From NCBI RefSeq assembly GCF_900115955.1, contig NZ_FOYL01000015.1, positions 1 to 64,000 on the forward strand: a DNA stretch of 64,000 nucleotides, in the 5' to 3' direction. This stretch comes from Lentzea waywayandensis. GTDB lineage: Bacteria; Actinomycetota; Actinomycetes; Mycobacteriales; Pseudonocardiaceae. Shown here one piece after another: positions 42,327 to 50,194 of the stretch. The stretch's first letter is position 1. Each line of letters starts with the position of its first letter. Made by a program: the position numbers and the translations under genes. The notes beneath the pieces are model-generated. The model ran no database searches and was not told the DNA's origin. It was given only the letters and a program-made list of their open reading frames with translations.

Positions 42327-42859
42327 CAGACCACGTGCTCCGCGATGATCCGCGCGCACTGCAGCGATTCCATGTGGCTGGTGTCGACCTCGACGTCGTA
42401 GACCACGCCCTTGTGCACGATCTCCGCCTGCGAGGCCGCCATGCCGACCACCCGGTCACCGCGGGAGATCTCCCGCGCCGCCGCGATCTCCGGCTCACAC
42501 CGCACGCCGACCCACAGGACGTTCAGGCCCTCCAGGTTCTTGCGCGTGCGTTCCTGCGAAGCGGTACCGCTGAGGAACACGTCGTCGATGATCACGCGCG
42601 CACCGGCCCGCACCATCGCCGCGATGCCCTGCATCCACGCGTACTCCAGCTCGTGGAAGCCCTCGCCCAGCTCCACCTCGCCCTGCTGGCCGAACGCCAC
42701 GCCCGAGCCGGAGTCCACCATGGACGGTGGCAGCCGGTCGATGAGGTCGTCGACGCCGAGGTTGATCCACGGGTTCGGCAGGACGTACTTGAGGCAGCGC
42801 GAGATCCCGGACTTGCCGGAGCTCGAACCGCCGTTGAGCACGATGACCTGAGTCGTCAC
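42326..42859 (-). CDS. Chloramphenicol 3-O-phosphotransferase-like kinase
   Basis: A 177-residue P-loop kinase very similar in layout to chloramphenicol phosphotransferase (CPT). It has VIVLNGGSSSGKSGISRCL (Walker A at residues 10-17), WINLGVDDLIDRLP with Asp37 at the position of the CPT catalytic base, GARVIIDDVFLSG, NVLWVGVRCEPEIAAAREIS, RGDRVVGMAASQAE and YDVEVDTSHMES. CPT inactivates chloramphenicol by phosphorylating its primary hydroxyl. The A-T-reductase NRPS of this operon could create just such a hydroxyl, so self-protection by phosphorylation, removed on export, is plausible. It could also be a tailoring kinase. GTG start overlaps the TauD gene (GTGA). Confidence 0.85.
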   Translation of the reverse strand: MTTQVIVLNGGSSSGKSGISRCLKYVLPNPWINLGVDDLIDRLPPSMVDSGSGVAFGQQGEVELGEGFHELEYAWMQGIAAMVRAGARVIIDDVFLSGTASQERTRKNLEGLNVLWVGVRCEPEIAAAREISRGDRVVGMAASQAEIVHKGVVYDVEVDTSHMESLQCARIIAEHVV

Positions 42860-43710
42860 TTGATCGGTTCGCCTTCCAGAGTGATCCGCTCCATCTTCCT
42901 GACGTGGGGCCAGTAGTCGGAGACGGCGTAGTGCTGAGTGGCCAGATTGTCCCAGATCGCCACGTCGCCCTCTTCCCACTGGAAGCGGCACTGGAACTCG
43001 GGACGCCACGCGGTCAGGTGCACCATGTCGAGGATCCTGCGGCTCTCCGCCTCGTCCAGGCCCTCGATGCGAACACCGGAGACCTTGTTGGAGAACAGGA
43101 CCTTCTCGTCGGTGAACGGGTGGGTGAGCACGAGCGGGTGCGACTGCGCGGGGTACTTCTCGCGCATCCGGTTCAGACCCTCGTCGTCGTTCGCGAACGC
43201 CGGGAAGTAGATCTGCATCCAGTCGTGCACGACGCGCATCTCGTCGAGCTCGGAGCGGGTCGCCTCGCTGAGCGACCGGTACGCCGCGCCCATGTTCGAC
43301 CAGAGCGTGTCACCACCGCGGGGCGGGATCTGCACGCCGCGCAGGATCGAGCCGAACGTCGGGACCTCGCGCCAGTTCAGGTCGCTGTGCCAGGCGTTCA
43401 GGTTCCCGGTGTGCTTCTCGTCGTGGTAGATCCCGGTGATCTCCGGGTACTCGTGGTAGGGCTGGAACGGCGAGATGCCGTGCACGACCGGGTCGTTCTC
43501 GGAGATGAACGGGTGCACCTCCGTGCGCCCGATCCGGCGGGCCACCTTCACGAACGTGTGCCGGTCCAGGTGCTGTCCCTTGAAGAAGACCACCTTGTGC
43601 TGCAACAGCAACTCGTTCACGAAGTCGCCGAGCGCGGGGTCTGCCGGGTCCAGCCGGAAGTCGTCGAGGACGACGCCGAGGTGCGTCCCCAAGCGCCTGC
43701 GTGCCACCAT
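42856..43710 (-). CDS. TauD/TfdA-type Fe(II)/2-oxoglutarate dioxygenase
   Basis: A 284-residue dioxygenase. Iron ligands are in NAWHSDLNW (His-x-Asp) and NLATQHYAVSDYW (distal His), with the 2-oxoglutarate-binding Arg later (VRKMERITL). GSILRGVQIPPRGGDTLWSN and TEVHPFISEN are typical of the TfdA/TauD family. It would hydroxylate or desaturate an unactivated carbon of a pathway intermediate. ATG 43710 overlaps the ATP-grasp stop by one base. This is a different subfamily from the two VioC/AsnO-like oxygenases of the plus-strand block. Confidence 0.9.
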   Translation of the reverse strand: MVARRRLGTHLGVVLDDFRLDPADPALGDFVNELLLQHKVVFFKGQHLDRHTFVKVARRIGRTEVHPFISENDPVVHGISPFQPYHEYPEITGIYHDEKHTGNLNAWHSDLNWREVPTFGSILRGVQIPPRGGDTLWSNMGAAYRSLSEATRSELDEMRVVHDWMQIYFPAFANDDEGLNRMREKYPAQSHPLVLTHPFTDEKVLFSNKVSGVRIEGLDEAESRRILDMVHLTAWRPEFQCRFQWEEGDVAIWDNLATQHYAVSDYWPHVRKMERITLEGEPIK

Positions 43711-44978
43711 CAGTCTCCTGTCTTGGTTGTGATCGAGTAGCTCGTGGCGATCTTCGCCAGGTCTCGCTCCACCGACTCGGTGGTCTCGCCGGCCACGAAG
43801 AAGCGGCCGGCGGTGTTCCAGGTGTCGGGCGGGTCGTTGACGACCTCGCCGACCTCGGGCGTGACGGAGTGCACGACGCTCGCCGGCAGCTCGCCGAGCC
43901 CGTTGACCGCGGTCACCCGGCACGTGTCCGGTTCGTTGAGCGGCACGAACACCCAGCCGGACGCGCCGACGCCGGGGAAGTCCACCATCATCGGCGGAAC
44001 CGTCAGCTCGGACGGCTCGCGCAGACACGCGAGCACCGCCTCCCTGGGCATGTCGACGCCGAACACCTCGCGCAGGTGCACAGGAACGCCGGCGCCGCCG
44101 AACCTGTTGCCGATCTCCAGGAAGACGAGCTCGTCGTCCGGCGTGTGGAACATCTCCAGGTGGAAAGCGCTGTCCACCAGTCCCAGCGCGGTGACCACGG
44201 ATTGGGCGTAGTCGAACATCCGCCGCACCAGCGCCCGGTCGTCCGGCGTCGCGCACACCATCGGCGTGCGCTCGTGCTGGAACGCGTAGGCGGTGGTGAC
44301 GTACCGGGTGGGGCAGTACCAGATCAGTTCGCCGTCGCGGACGACACCGTCGGAGTGGTAGATCCAGCCGTCGACGAACTCCTCGACCTCGTACCCCTCC
44401 TCGATGCCATCGGCCACCGCCAGCGCGAGCAGGTCCTCGGGGGCCTCGAGCACCCGCACGCCCATGCTCGCGCCCTGACTGCGCGGCTTGAGCACCAGGC
44501 GTCCCGGCACCGAGCGGGCGAACCGGCCCAGCTCGCCGAGCGAGGTCTCCGGTCCGACGGCGAGGTGCCGCGGTACGCGGACGCCCTGCTCGGCCAGGGC
44601 CTCTTTCATCCGCACCTTGTCCCGGCACAGCAACGCCGAGTGCGCGTTCGTGCCCTGGACGCCGAAGTGATCGCGCAATCGTGCCGCGGGCAACGTGGTG
44701 TGCTCGTAGAGGCCGATGATCGCGTCCGGCTTCCCGAACTCGTCGACGAGCTGCTGGACCAGGCCGCGCATGGTGTCGATGGCGCGGTCGTAGTTGTCCA
44801 GGTCGTCGTTGTCCGGCATGTCCAGCGTCTTGATGTCGGCGAACTTCGCCGCCACGGCCTCCGGCAGCCGTGCGGCACTGCCCTTCGGCATCACGACCGT
44901 GACGGTGTAGTTGTCGAAGTCGACCGCGTACGCCTCCGAGGCGTGGAATCCGACGCAGACGACGTGTTTCTTGGTCAT
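43710..44978 (-). CDS. ATP-grasp ligase (second of two)
   Basis: A 422-residue ATP-grasp enzyme: pre-ATP-grasp domain (KKHVVCVGFHASEAYAVDFD), CRDKVRMKEALAEQGVRVPR, ATP-binding GRLVLKPRSQGASMGVRVLE, EEFVDGWIYHSDGVV, and LEMFHTPDDELVFLEIGNRF for metal binding. It differs clearly from the other ATP-grasp protein at 39827. It should form an amide or ester bond from an activated carboxylate. It overlaps both neighbours (ATGA upstream, TGATG downstream) in the long minus-strand operon. Confidence 0.87.
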   Translation of the reverse strand: MTKKHVVCVGFHASEAYAVDFDNYTVTVVMPKGSAARLPEAVAAKFADIKTLDMPDNDDLDNYDRAIDTMRGLVQQLVDEFGKPDAIIGLYEHTTLPAARLRDHFGVQGTNAHSALLCRDKVRMKEALAEQGVRVPRHLAVGPETSLGELGRFARSVPGRLVLKPRSQGASMGVRVLEAPEDLLALAVADGIEEGYEVEEFVDGWIYHSDGVVRDGELIWYCPTRYVTTAYAFQHERTPMVCATPDDRALVRRMFDYAQSVVTALGLVDSAFHLEMFHTPDDELVFLEIGNRFGGAGVPVHLREVFGVDMPREAVLACLREPSELTVPPMMVDFPGVGASGWVFVPLNEPDTCRVTAVNGLGELPASVVHSVTPEVGEVVNDPPDTWNTAGRFFVAGETTESVERDLAKIATSYSITTKTGD

Positions 44979-46564
44979 GGCTTCAACTCGATCGTCTCGT
45001 GCAGGAACAGCCTTTTGGCCGTGCGCCCGCCTTCTCGGACATAGGCGACGAGCTTGTCGCTGTCGATCATCGCCGGGTGCTTCTCGTCGTACTCGACGCA
45101 CATCACCGCGCCCAGCCACGGTTCCTGGCCCATCGCGTACACGTAGACCGAGTTCGCCCGCAGCGCGTCCACGATCGCCGCGCCCTGCTCGAAGTTGGAA
45201 CCCTTGAGCCGGCGACCGGCGTCGACCTTGCGCTCCAGCCGTTCGGGGAACAGCGGTCCGTAGAGCCAGCTGACCGGGGCTCCGACGCTCTCCATGCCGA
45301 TGAACACCGTGTCGACCTGGCCGACCGCCGCGGTCACCTGGGGGTAGAGCTGCGGTGAGACGTTGGTGGAGTCGGCGGCGAAGAGGACCCGCTTGCCGTC
45401 GAGGTCGAGCAGCCAGCCGCACTTGGTCCTGATGCGGATGTCCCCGTGCTCACCGAGGAACGGCAGTGCGGTGATCGTGCCGCCGGGCGTCTCGACGGAC
45501 TCCAGGTCGTCCAGCTCGACCACGTCGTGGAAGCCGAGCACGCGCAGGATCCGCTTGAGGTCGGGATCGACCAGGCTGGAGTTCGCCGACTTCGCGATCA
45601 GCACGGTGCCGACCCGGTGCCTGATCTTCAGCAACGTCTCCAGGAGCATGTGGTCCTGGTGGTTGTGCGTGATCATCACGTAGTCGACGCGGTCGGGCAG
45701 GTCGTCGAACGTGAACCGGCCGTCGGCCTCGCTCGGGTAGCCGCTGTAGCTGATCACCGGGTCGACGACGAACGAGACGCCCTTGTGCCGCACGTAAACG
45801 CAGGCGTGGCCCACGTATTCCATGACGTCGTCGGCCGGTGGCTCCTGGGCGGCGTCCTCCTCGAAGAACGCCTTGAACACCTCGGCCCGCTCGCCCTCGA
45901 TGCCGAGGTCCGCGGTGACGCGGTCCAGTTCCTCGCGCGTGAGTCCGCCGCGGAACACCACGTCCAGCAGCTCGGAGTCGAGCGGGACGGTGACCAGCAC
46001 CTGCTCCGGCGTGTACTCCAGAACCGGCGTGGTGAGCGCGAACTTCCGGTCGTCCTCGGCGATCTCGGAGAAGCGGATCTGCTGCAGCGAGCGGTCGAAG
46101 TACGGCGAGGAGTACAGCAGCGGCTCGATGAAGCGGTAGTCCGGCGTCCGGTTGTCCCTGTTGTAGAACAGCTCCACCCTGCCGGCCAGTGGTTCTGGCA
46201 GCTGCTGGTACACCGACTCCATCGACGCGCCGGTCTGCTCCGGCAGGATCTTGAGCTCCAGCTCGTCGATCGCGTCCGCGAGCTCCAGCAAGGGCGCGTA
46301 CTGCTCGCGCGTGGTCTCGAACCACTGCGCGACCTTCTCGTACGCGCCCTCGTGCTCCTCGATCACGAACGGGCCGCCCTGGAAGCGTGCCTGCCTGAGT
46401 GCCGTGCGGTGCGTCTCGGGGTTCGCGACGAACGACTCCGCGATCGTGCGGTAGTGGTTCTTGAGGTACTTGGCGAGGGTGTGCGGTGGCAGCAGGTACG
46501 ACCAGGCGTACCACCCGGCGACCGACGGCTCCGCGATGACGTTCTTCTTGAGCGACAGCGTCAC
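44975..46564 (-). CDS. CmlA-type nonhaem diiron beta-hydroxylase
   Basis: A 529-residue protein with an N-terminal domain of about 240 residues (VAGWYAWSYLLPPHTLAKYL, RFQGGPFVIEEHEG) and a metallo-beta-lactamase-fold C-terminal domain. This is the architecture and length of CmlA (about 530 residues), which beta-hydroxylates the NRPS-bound p-aminophenylalanine in chloramphenicol biosynthesis. Metal ligand positions agree at a constant offset of five from the CmlA numbering I recall: His300, His302, Asp304, His305 (THNHQDH), Glu372 (FLGEHGD) and Asp398 (FAADST). GTG 46564 lies one base after the methyltransferase stop. The A-T-reductase protein of the same operon is the likely carrier of its substrate. 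Confidence 0.88.
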   Translation of the reverse strand: MTLSLKKNVIAEPSVAGWYAWSYLLPPHTLAKYLKNHYRTIAESFVANPETHRTALRQARFQGGPFVIEEHEGAYEKVAQWFETTREQYAPLLELADAIDELELKILPEQTGASMESVYQQLPEPLAGRVELFYNRDNRTPDYRFIEPLLYSSPYFDRSLQQIRFSEIAEDDRKFALTTPVLEYTPEQVLVTVPLDSELLDVVFRGGLTREELDRVTADLGIEGERAEVFKAFFEEDAAQEPPADDVMEYVGHACVYVRHKGVSFVVDPVISYSGYPSEADGRFTFDDLPDRVDYVMITHNHQDHMLLETLLKIRHRVGTVLIAKSANSSLVDPDLKRILRVLGFHDVVELDDLESVETPGGTITALPFLGEHGDIRIRTKCGWLLDLDGKRVLFAADSTNVSPQLYPQVTAAVGQVDTVFIGMESVGAPVSWLYGPLFPERLERKVDAGRRLKGSNFEQGAAIVDALRANSVYVYAMGQEPWLGAVMCVEYDEKHPAMIDSDKLVAYVREGGRTAKRLFLHETIELKP

Positions 46565-46565
46565 A

Positions 46566-47564
46566 TCAGCCTCCGAGCTCGCAGACGTAGTACTGGAACA
46601 GGTGATCGCCGGAACGGGCCGTGGTCCGCAGCACGCGCAGTCCGGCATCGAGCAGGTCCGGCACGTCGAGCAGCACGGGGCTGTGACCCAGCAGCACCAG
46701 CACACCGCCCGGCCGCAGCGTGGTGACGAGCTTCGGCAGGATCTGCCGCGCCACCGCGGTGCTGACCACCTCGGAGTTCAAGAACCGGCTGAACAGGATG
46801 TCGACACTGCCGGGAGTGACCGCCGGGTGCATGGCGTCACCGTGGTGCACCTGCTCGAGGTGGGCGCTCGCGAACGAGACCATGTCCTTGCTGAGGTCCT
46901 GGCCGACCGTGCGGATGTGCTTCGGGTTCAGCGACGCGAAGTCCGCGAGGAACCGGCCGGTCGAGCACGCCGGGTCGTAGGCCAGGACGTCCTCGGTCAG
47001 GCCGGCGAACCGTTCCGCGAACAACTCGCGGGTGTAGCGGCGGATGTGCTCCTCCCCGATGCCGAGGAACTCCGCGCGTTCGGCGCTGACCTTCCAGCCG
47101 TCGGCGGGACTCGTCTTCTCCTTGCCGGGATCGCGTTGCTTGGCGAACGGGTGCACGATCTCGGTCGTCGGCGTGATCGCGTCGAACGCCGCCCTGCGCG
47201 CGTCCTCGTCCAGCGGCAGGAACACGATCCTGGCGTCGGAGTCGGACGTGCGGACCGTGTCCACCAGCCCGACGACGTTGAACCAGAACACCTTGCTGCA
47301 GAACACCCCCGGCATGTCGTGGTCGACGACCAGGTCGGAGATGGTCTTGCAGCCGGCGTAGGAGCGGCCGTCGGGCAGGCGGAACAGGAACAGCCGCTCC
47401 GGGTGCCCGGTCAGCTCCTCGCGCAGCACGAACGCGCCGCCCGGCTGTTCCCAGCGGGTGAAGTCACCGCGAATCAGCTCCGCCTTCGCCTTCGCCTCGG
47501 TGTCGACGAACTCGGGGTCGAGCGGTGCGCCCCGATCCCAGGTGAGCTCGGTGTCCACGGTCAT
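46566..47564 (-). CDS. SAM-dependent transferase (class I methyltransferase fold)
   Basis: A 332-residue protein. Residues 1-150 form a domain I do not recognise (RLFLFRLPDGRSYAGCKTIS, then SDLVVDHDMPGVFCSKVFWF). The C-terminal half is a class I SAM fold with VLAYDPACSTGRFLADFASL as motif I, VGQDLSKDMVSFA, HHGDAMHPAV and LRPGGVLVLLGHSP. The sequence reminds me of isonocardicin synthase-like enzymes, which transfer an aminocarboxypropyl group rather than methyl, but this is low confidence. It overlaps the A-T-reductase gene by ATGA. Confidence 0.8.
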   Translation of the reverse strand: MTVDTELTWDRGAPLDPEFVDTEAKAKAELIRGDFTRWEQPGGAFVLREELTGHPERLFLFRLPDGRSYAGCKTISDLVVDHDMPGVFCSKVFWFNVVGLVDTVRTSDSDARIVFLPLDEDARRAAFDAITPTTEIVHPFAKQRDPGKEKTSPADGWKVSAERAEFLGIGEEHIRRYTRELFAERFAGLTEDVLAYDPACSTGRFLADFASLNPKHIRTVGQDLSKDMVSFASAHLEQVHHGDAMHPAVTPGSVDILFSRFLNSEVVSTAVARQILPKLVTTLRPGGVLVLLGHSPVLLDVPDLLDAGLRVLRTTARSGDHLFQYYVCELGG

Positions 47565-50188
47565 TCGCCGATCCTTTGCCGAAGTTCGGAGATGATCTGC
47601 CTGCCGGGGGCCGGGACCGGGTGGGCCCAGCCGTCCTCGGTCAGCCAGAGCCGCAGTGCGGCGAGGATGCGGCTGTCCGCACCCCCCTCGGTCACGGTGG
47701 TCAGCCACTGCGCCGGCTCCACCACGTCGTCGACGCCGAGTTCCTCTCGCAGCGCGGCGAGGTCGTAGGTCCGGTGCACCAGAACGGTTTTCTCGCCCTC
47801 GGTGGTCGTCGCGTCCGCCGCGGTGAGTGCCGCGGTGACGACGTCGCGGACGTCGCAGACCGGCACGAGGCCGGACAGCCGTGGCAGCACGCCGTGTCGC
47901 TTCGACAGGCGCAGCAACCAGCTGAAGACGTCCTCGTCGAGGAACGCCTCGTCTGCCGCTGTGTGCCCGTAGACCAAGCCGACCCGCAACAGATCGGACG
48001 GGCAGGCGAGCTGCTCGACGTACGCCTCGGCGACGAACTTGGCCTGGGAGTAGGGATCCCCGACCGCGGCGAGCGCCTCCGCGGTGAACCGGACGAACTC
48101 CGCGCCCACCGACGCGGCGGACAGGAAGACGAACCTCCGTGCGCTCTGCGCGGCACGAACCAGGGCTCGCGTGGTCGCGACGCTGTTCGCGAGGTGGCGT
48201 TCCAGCGGCAGGACGTGGTTGACCTCGAAACCGCAGTGCACCACCGCGCCCCAGCCGTCCTGCGCGGAAAGCTCGTCGTAGCCGAGGAACCGCACGCCGG
48301 AGAAGTCCTCCCGCGCTCGTCCGAACCGGGCGAGGTGGCGTTCGACCAGCCGCTCCGGCCGGCTCCTGGTGACGACGGTGATCTCCCGGCCGGCGCCGAG
48401 AAGCCGGTCGAGCACGTGCCCGCCGATGAACCCGCCCGCGCCCGTGACGGTGATCGCGCCTTCGGTTGCGGTGGAAGGGATCGGGGCGAGATTCAGGCCG
48501 GCGAGGTCGGCAGAGGTCTTGGCGAACACCTCGTGCGCCGGTGAGGCCTGCGGCTCCGCGCCGCCCAGCGCGGCCAGGAAGCCCTCGATCGTGAAGTCGT
48601 AGTTGAGCTGGTCGAACGCTTCCTGCACCTCGTCCTCGCCGTAGCGGGCGGCGAGCTCGACCTGGATCTGCACGAGCGTGAACGACGAGGCACCCGCGTC
48701 GAACACCGACGTCGCCGGATCGATCTCCTCGCCCAGCAACCTGGTCACGATGCCGCGCACGAACTCCGGGTCGGGGCCCGTCGCATCCGGCGCCGCCGGC
48801 GTCGCTCGCGCCAGCTCGCGCACCGCCTCGCGGTCGGCCTTGCCGGACTCGGTGACGGGCAGGGAGTCGAGCCGCACCAGCACGTCCGGGACCTCCCACG
48901 CGGGGAGGACCTCGCGCAGCCGGGTGCGCAGCTCGGCCTCGGTGAAGTCGGCACAGGTGTGCGCGAGCACGAGCGAGGCGCCGTCGAGCACCATGGCGAC
49001 CCGCGAGTCCAGCAGCCGCGACAACCGGCCTTCCAGGTCGGTGAGGCTGATCCGGTGGCCGAGCCGTTTGATCTGGTCATCGATGCGGCCGAGGTAGAAG
49101 ACCTCGCCGTCGCGCACCTCGGCCTCGTCGCCGGTGTGGTAGGCGGGTTCGCCGTCGACCAGCGTGAACACCGCGTCCTCGCGGCCTTCGTACCCCAGCG
49201 CCACACCCGGGCCGACGAGCACCAGTTCGCCACGTCCGCTCGCGTGGTAGCCGGTGCCGTCGAAGGCCCGCGGGGTGTAGCCGTCGATCGGCTTGCCGAC
49301 CGTGGTGGTGAAGCGGGTCATCTCCGCGACGGAGAAGCACACGGTGCCTTCGGTGGGACCGTAGGCGTTGAGCACCCTGCTGTGCCGCTCGGCCGCGCGG
49401 TACTCCACTTCGGACAGTGCCTCGCCGGCGAACACGACCGTGCGGATGCCTTGGCGTGCGTCGTCGTCGAGCCGGGCGTACACCGACGGCGGCAACGTGA
49501 TCACGTCGCAGCCCTGCTCGCTCAGGTGCGTGCCGACCGCGTTGACCCACGAGCCGCCGTCCCATGCCGGCACGACCAGGGTGCCGCCCGCGTAGAGCGT
49601 CACGAGGATCTCGGCGATCGAGGCGTCGAACGACAGCGACGAGAACTGCAGCACGCGGGTGCCCTGCTCGATGCCGAACGCGCGGGTCTGCGCCTGGCAC
49701 AGGTTCTCGATGCCGCGGTGGCCGACGTTGACGAGTTTGGGCAGGCCGCTCGATCCCGAGGTGAACACCGAGTAGGCGATCTCGTGAACCGGCCAGTCGC
49801 CCGGTTGCCCGGCAGGCAGCTCGCCGGGCGTGAGAACGGCGACGTCCTCCTTGCGCAGCACCGCGGCGATGGCGTCCGTGCAGCACAGGACCAGCGCGGG
49901 TTCGGCCAGCTCCAGTGCCTCACGCAGGCGTTCGCCCGGCTGGTTCGCGTTGACCGGCGTGTAGATCAGACCGGCGCGCATCACGGCGAGCGCCCAGATC
50001 AGCGCCTCCGCGGTGTGCTCGCCGGCGAGCACGACCCTGCCCTCGGGTGCAGCCGCGCGCAGCTGTGCGGCGCGGTCCGCGGTGACCCGGTCGAGGTCGG
50101 CGTAGGACCACGTCCGTCCGCCGGACTCGAGTGCGGGACGGTCCCCGCCGGCGCTGAGGTGACGGGCGACGATCGTGGCTAGACCCAC
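47561..50188 (-). CDS. NRPS A-T-thioester reductase (CmlP-like)
   Basis: An 875-residue single module. Adenylation domain (1-470): YSVFTSGSSGLPKLVNVGH, SFDASIAEIL, NAYGPTEGTVCF, YHTGDEAEV, and Lys in SGKADREAV. Carrier domain (about 490-560): VFDAGASSFTLVQIQ. Reductase domain (about 590-875): ITVTGAGGFIGGHVLDRLLG for NADPH and catalytic DPYSQAKFVAE. By hand alignment to PheA the pocket is D-A-A-T-V-A-A-V-C-K: close to PheA but with Trp239 to Ala, so a bulkier or para-substituted aromatic amino acid is likely. Terminal reductive release would give an aldehyde or alcohol. CmlP of chloramphenicol has the same A-T-R order. GTG 50188 has a strong AAAGGAGG inside the end of the preceding gene. Confidence 0.92.
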   Translation of the reverse strand: MGLATIVARHLSAGGDRPALESGGRTWSYADLDRVTADRAAQLRAAAPEGRVVLAGEHTAEALIWALAVMRAGLIYTPVNANQPGERLREALELAEPALVLCCTDAIAAVLRKEDVAVLTPGELPAGQPGDWPVHEIAYSVFTSGSSGLPKLVNVGHRGIENLCQAQTRAFGIEQGTRVLQFSSLSFDASIAEILVTLYAGGTLVVPAWDGGSWVNAVGTHLSEQGCDVITLPPSVYARLDDDARQGIRTVVFAGEALSEVEYRAAERHSRVLNAYGPTEGTVCFSVAEMTRFTTTVGKPIDGYTPRAFDGTGYHASGRGELVLVGPGVALGYEGREDAVFTLVDGEPAYHTGDEAEVRDGEVFYLGRIDDQIKRLGHRISLTDLEGRLSRLLDSRVAMVLDGASLVLAHTCADFTEAELRTRLREVLPAWEVPDVLVRLDSLPVTESGKADREAVRELARATPAAPDATGPDPEFVRGIVTRLLGEEIDPATSVFDAGASSFTLVQIQVELAARYGEDEVQEAFDQLNYDFTIEGFLAALGGAEPQASPAHEVFAKTSADLAGLNLAPIPSTATEGAITVTGAGGFIGGHVLDRLLGAGREITVVTRSRPERLVERHLARFGRAREDFSGVRFLGYDELSAQDGWGAVVHCGFEVNHVLPLERHLANSVATTRALVRAAQSARRFVFLSAASVGAEFVRFTAEALAAVGDPYSQAKFVAEAYVEQLACPSDLLRVGLVYGHTAADEAFLDEDVFSWLLRLSKRHGVLPRLSGLVPVCDVRDVVTAALTAADATTTEGEKTVLVHRTYDLAALREELGVDDVVEPAQWLTTVTEGGADSRILAALRLWLTEDGWAHPVPAPGRQIISELRQRIGE

Positions 50189-50194
50189 GGTGGA

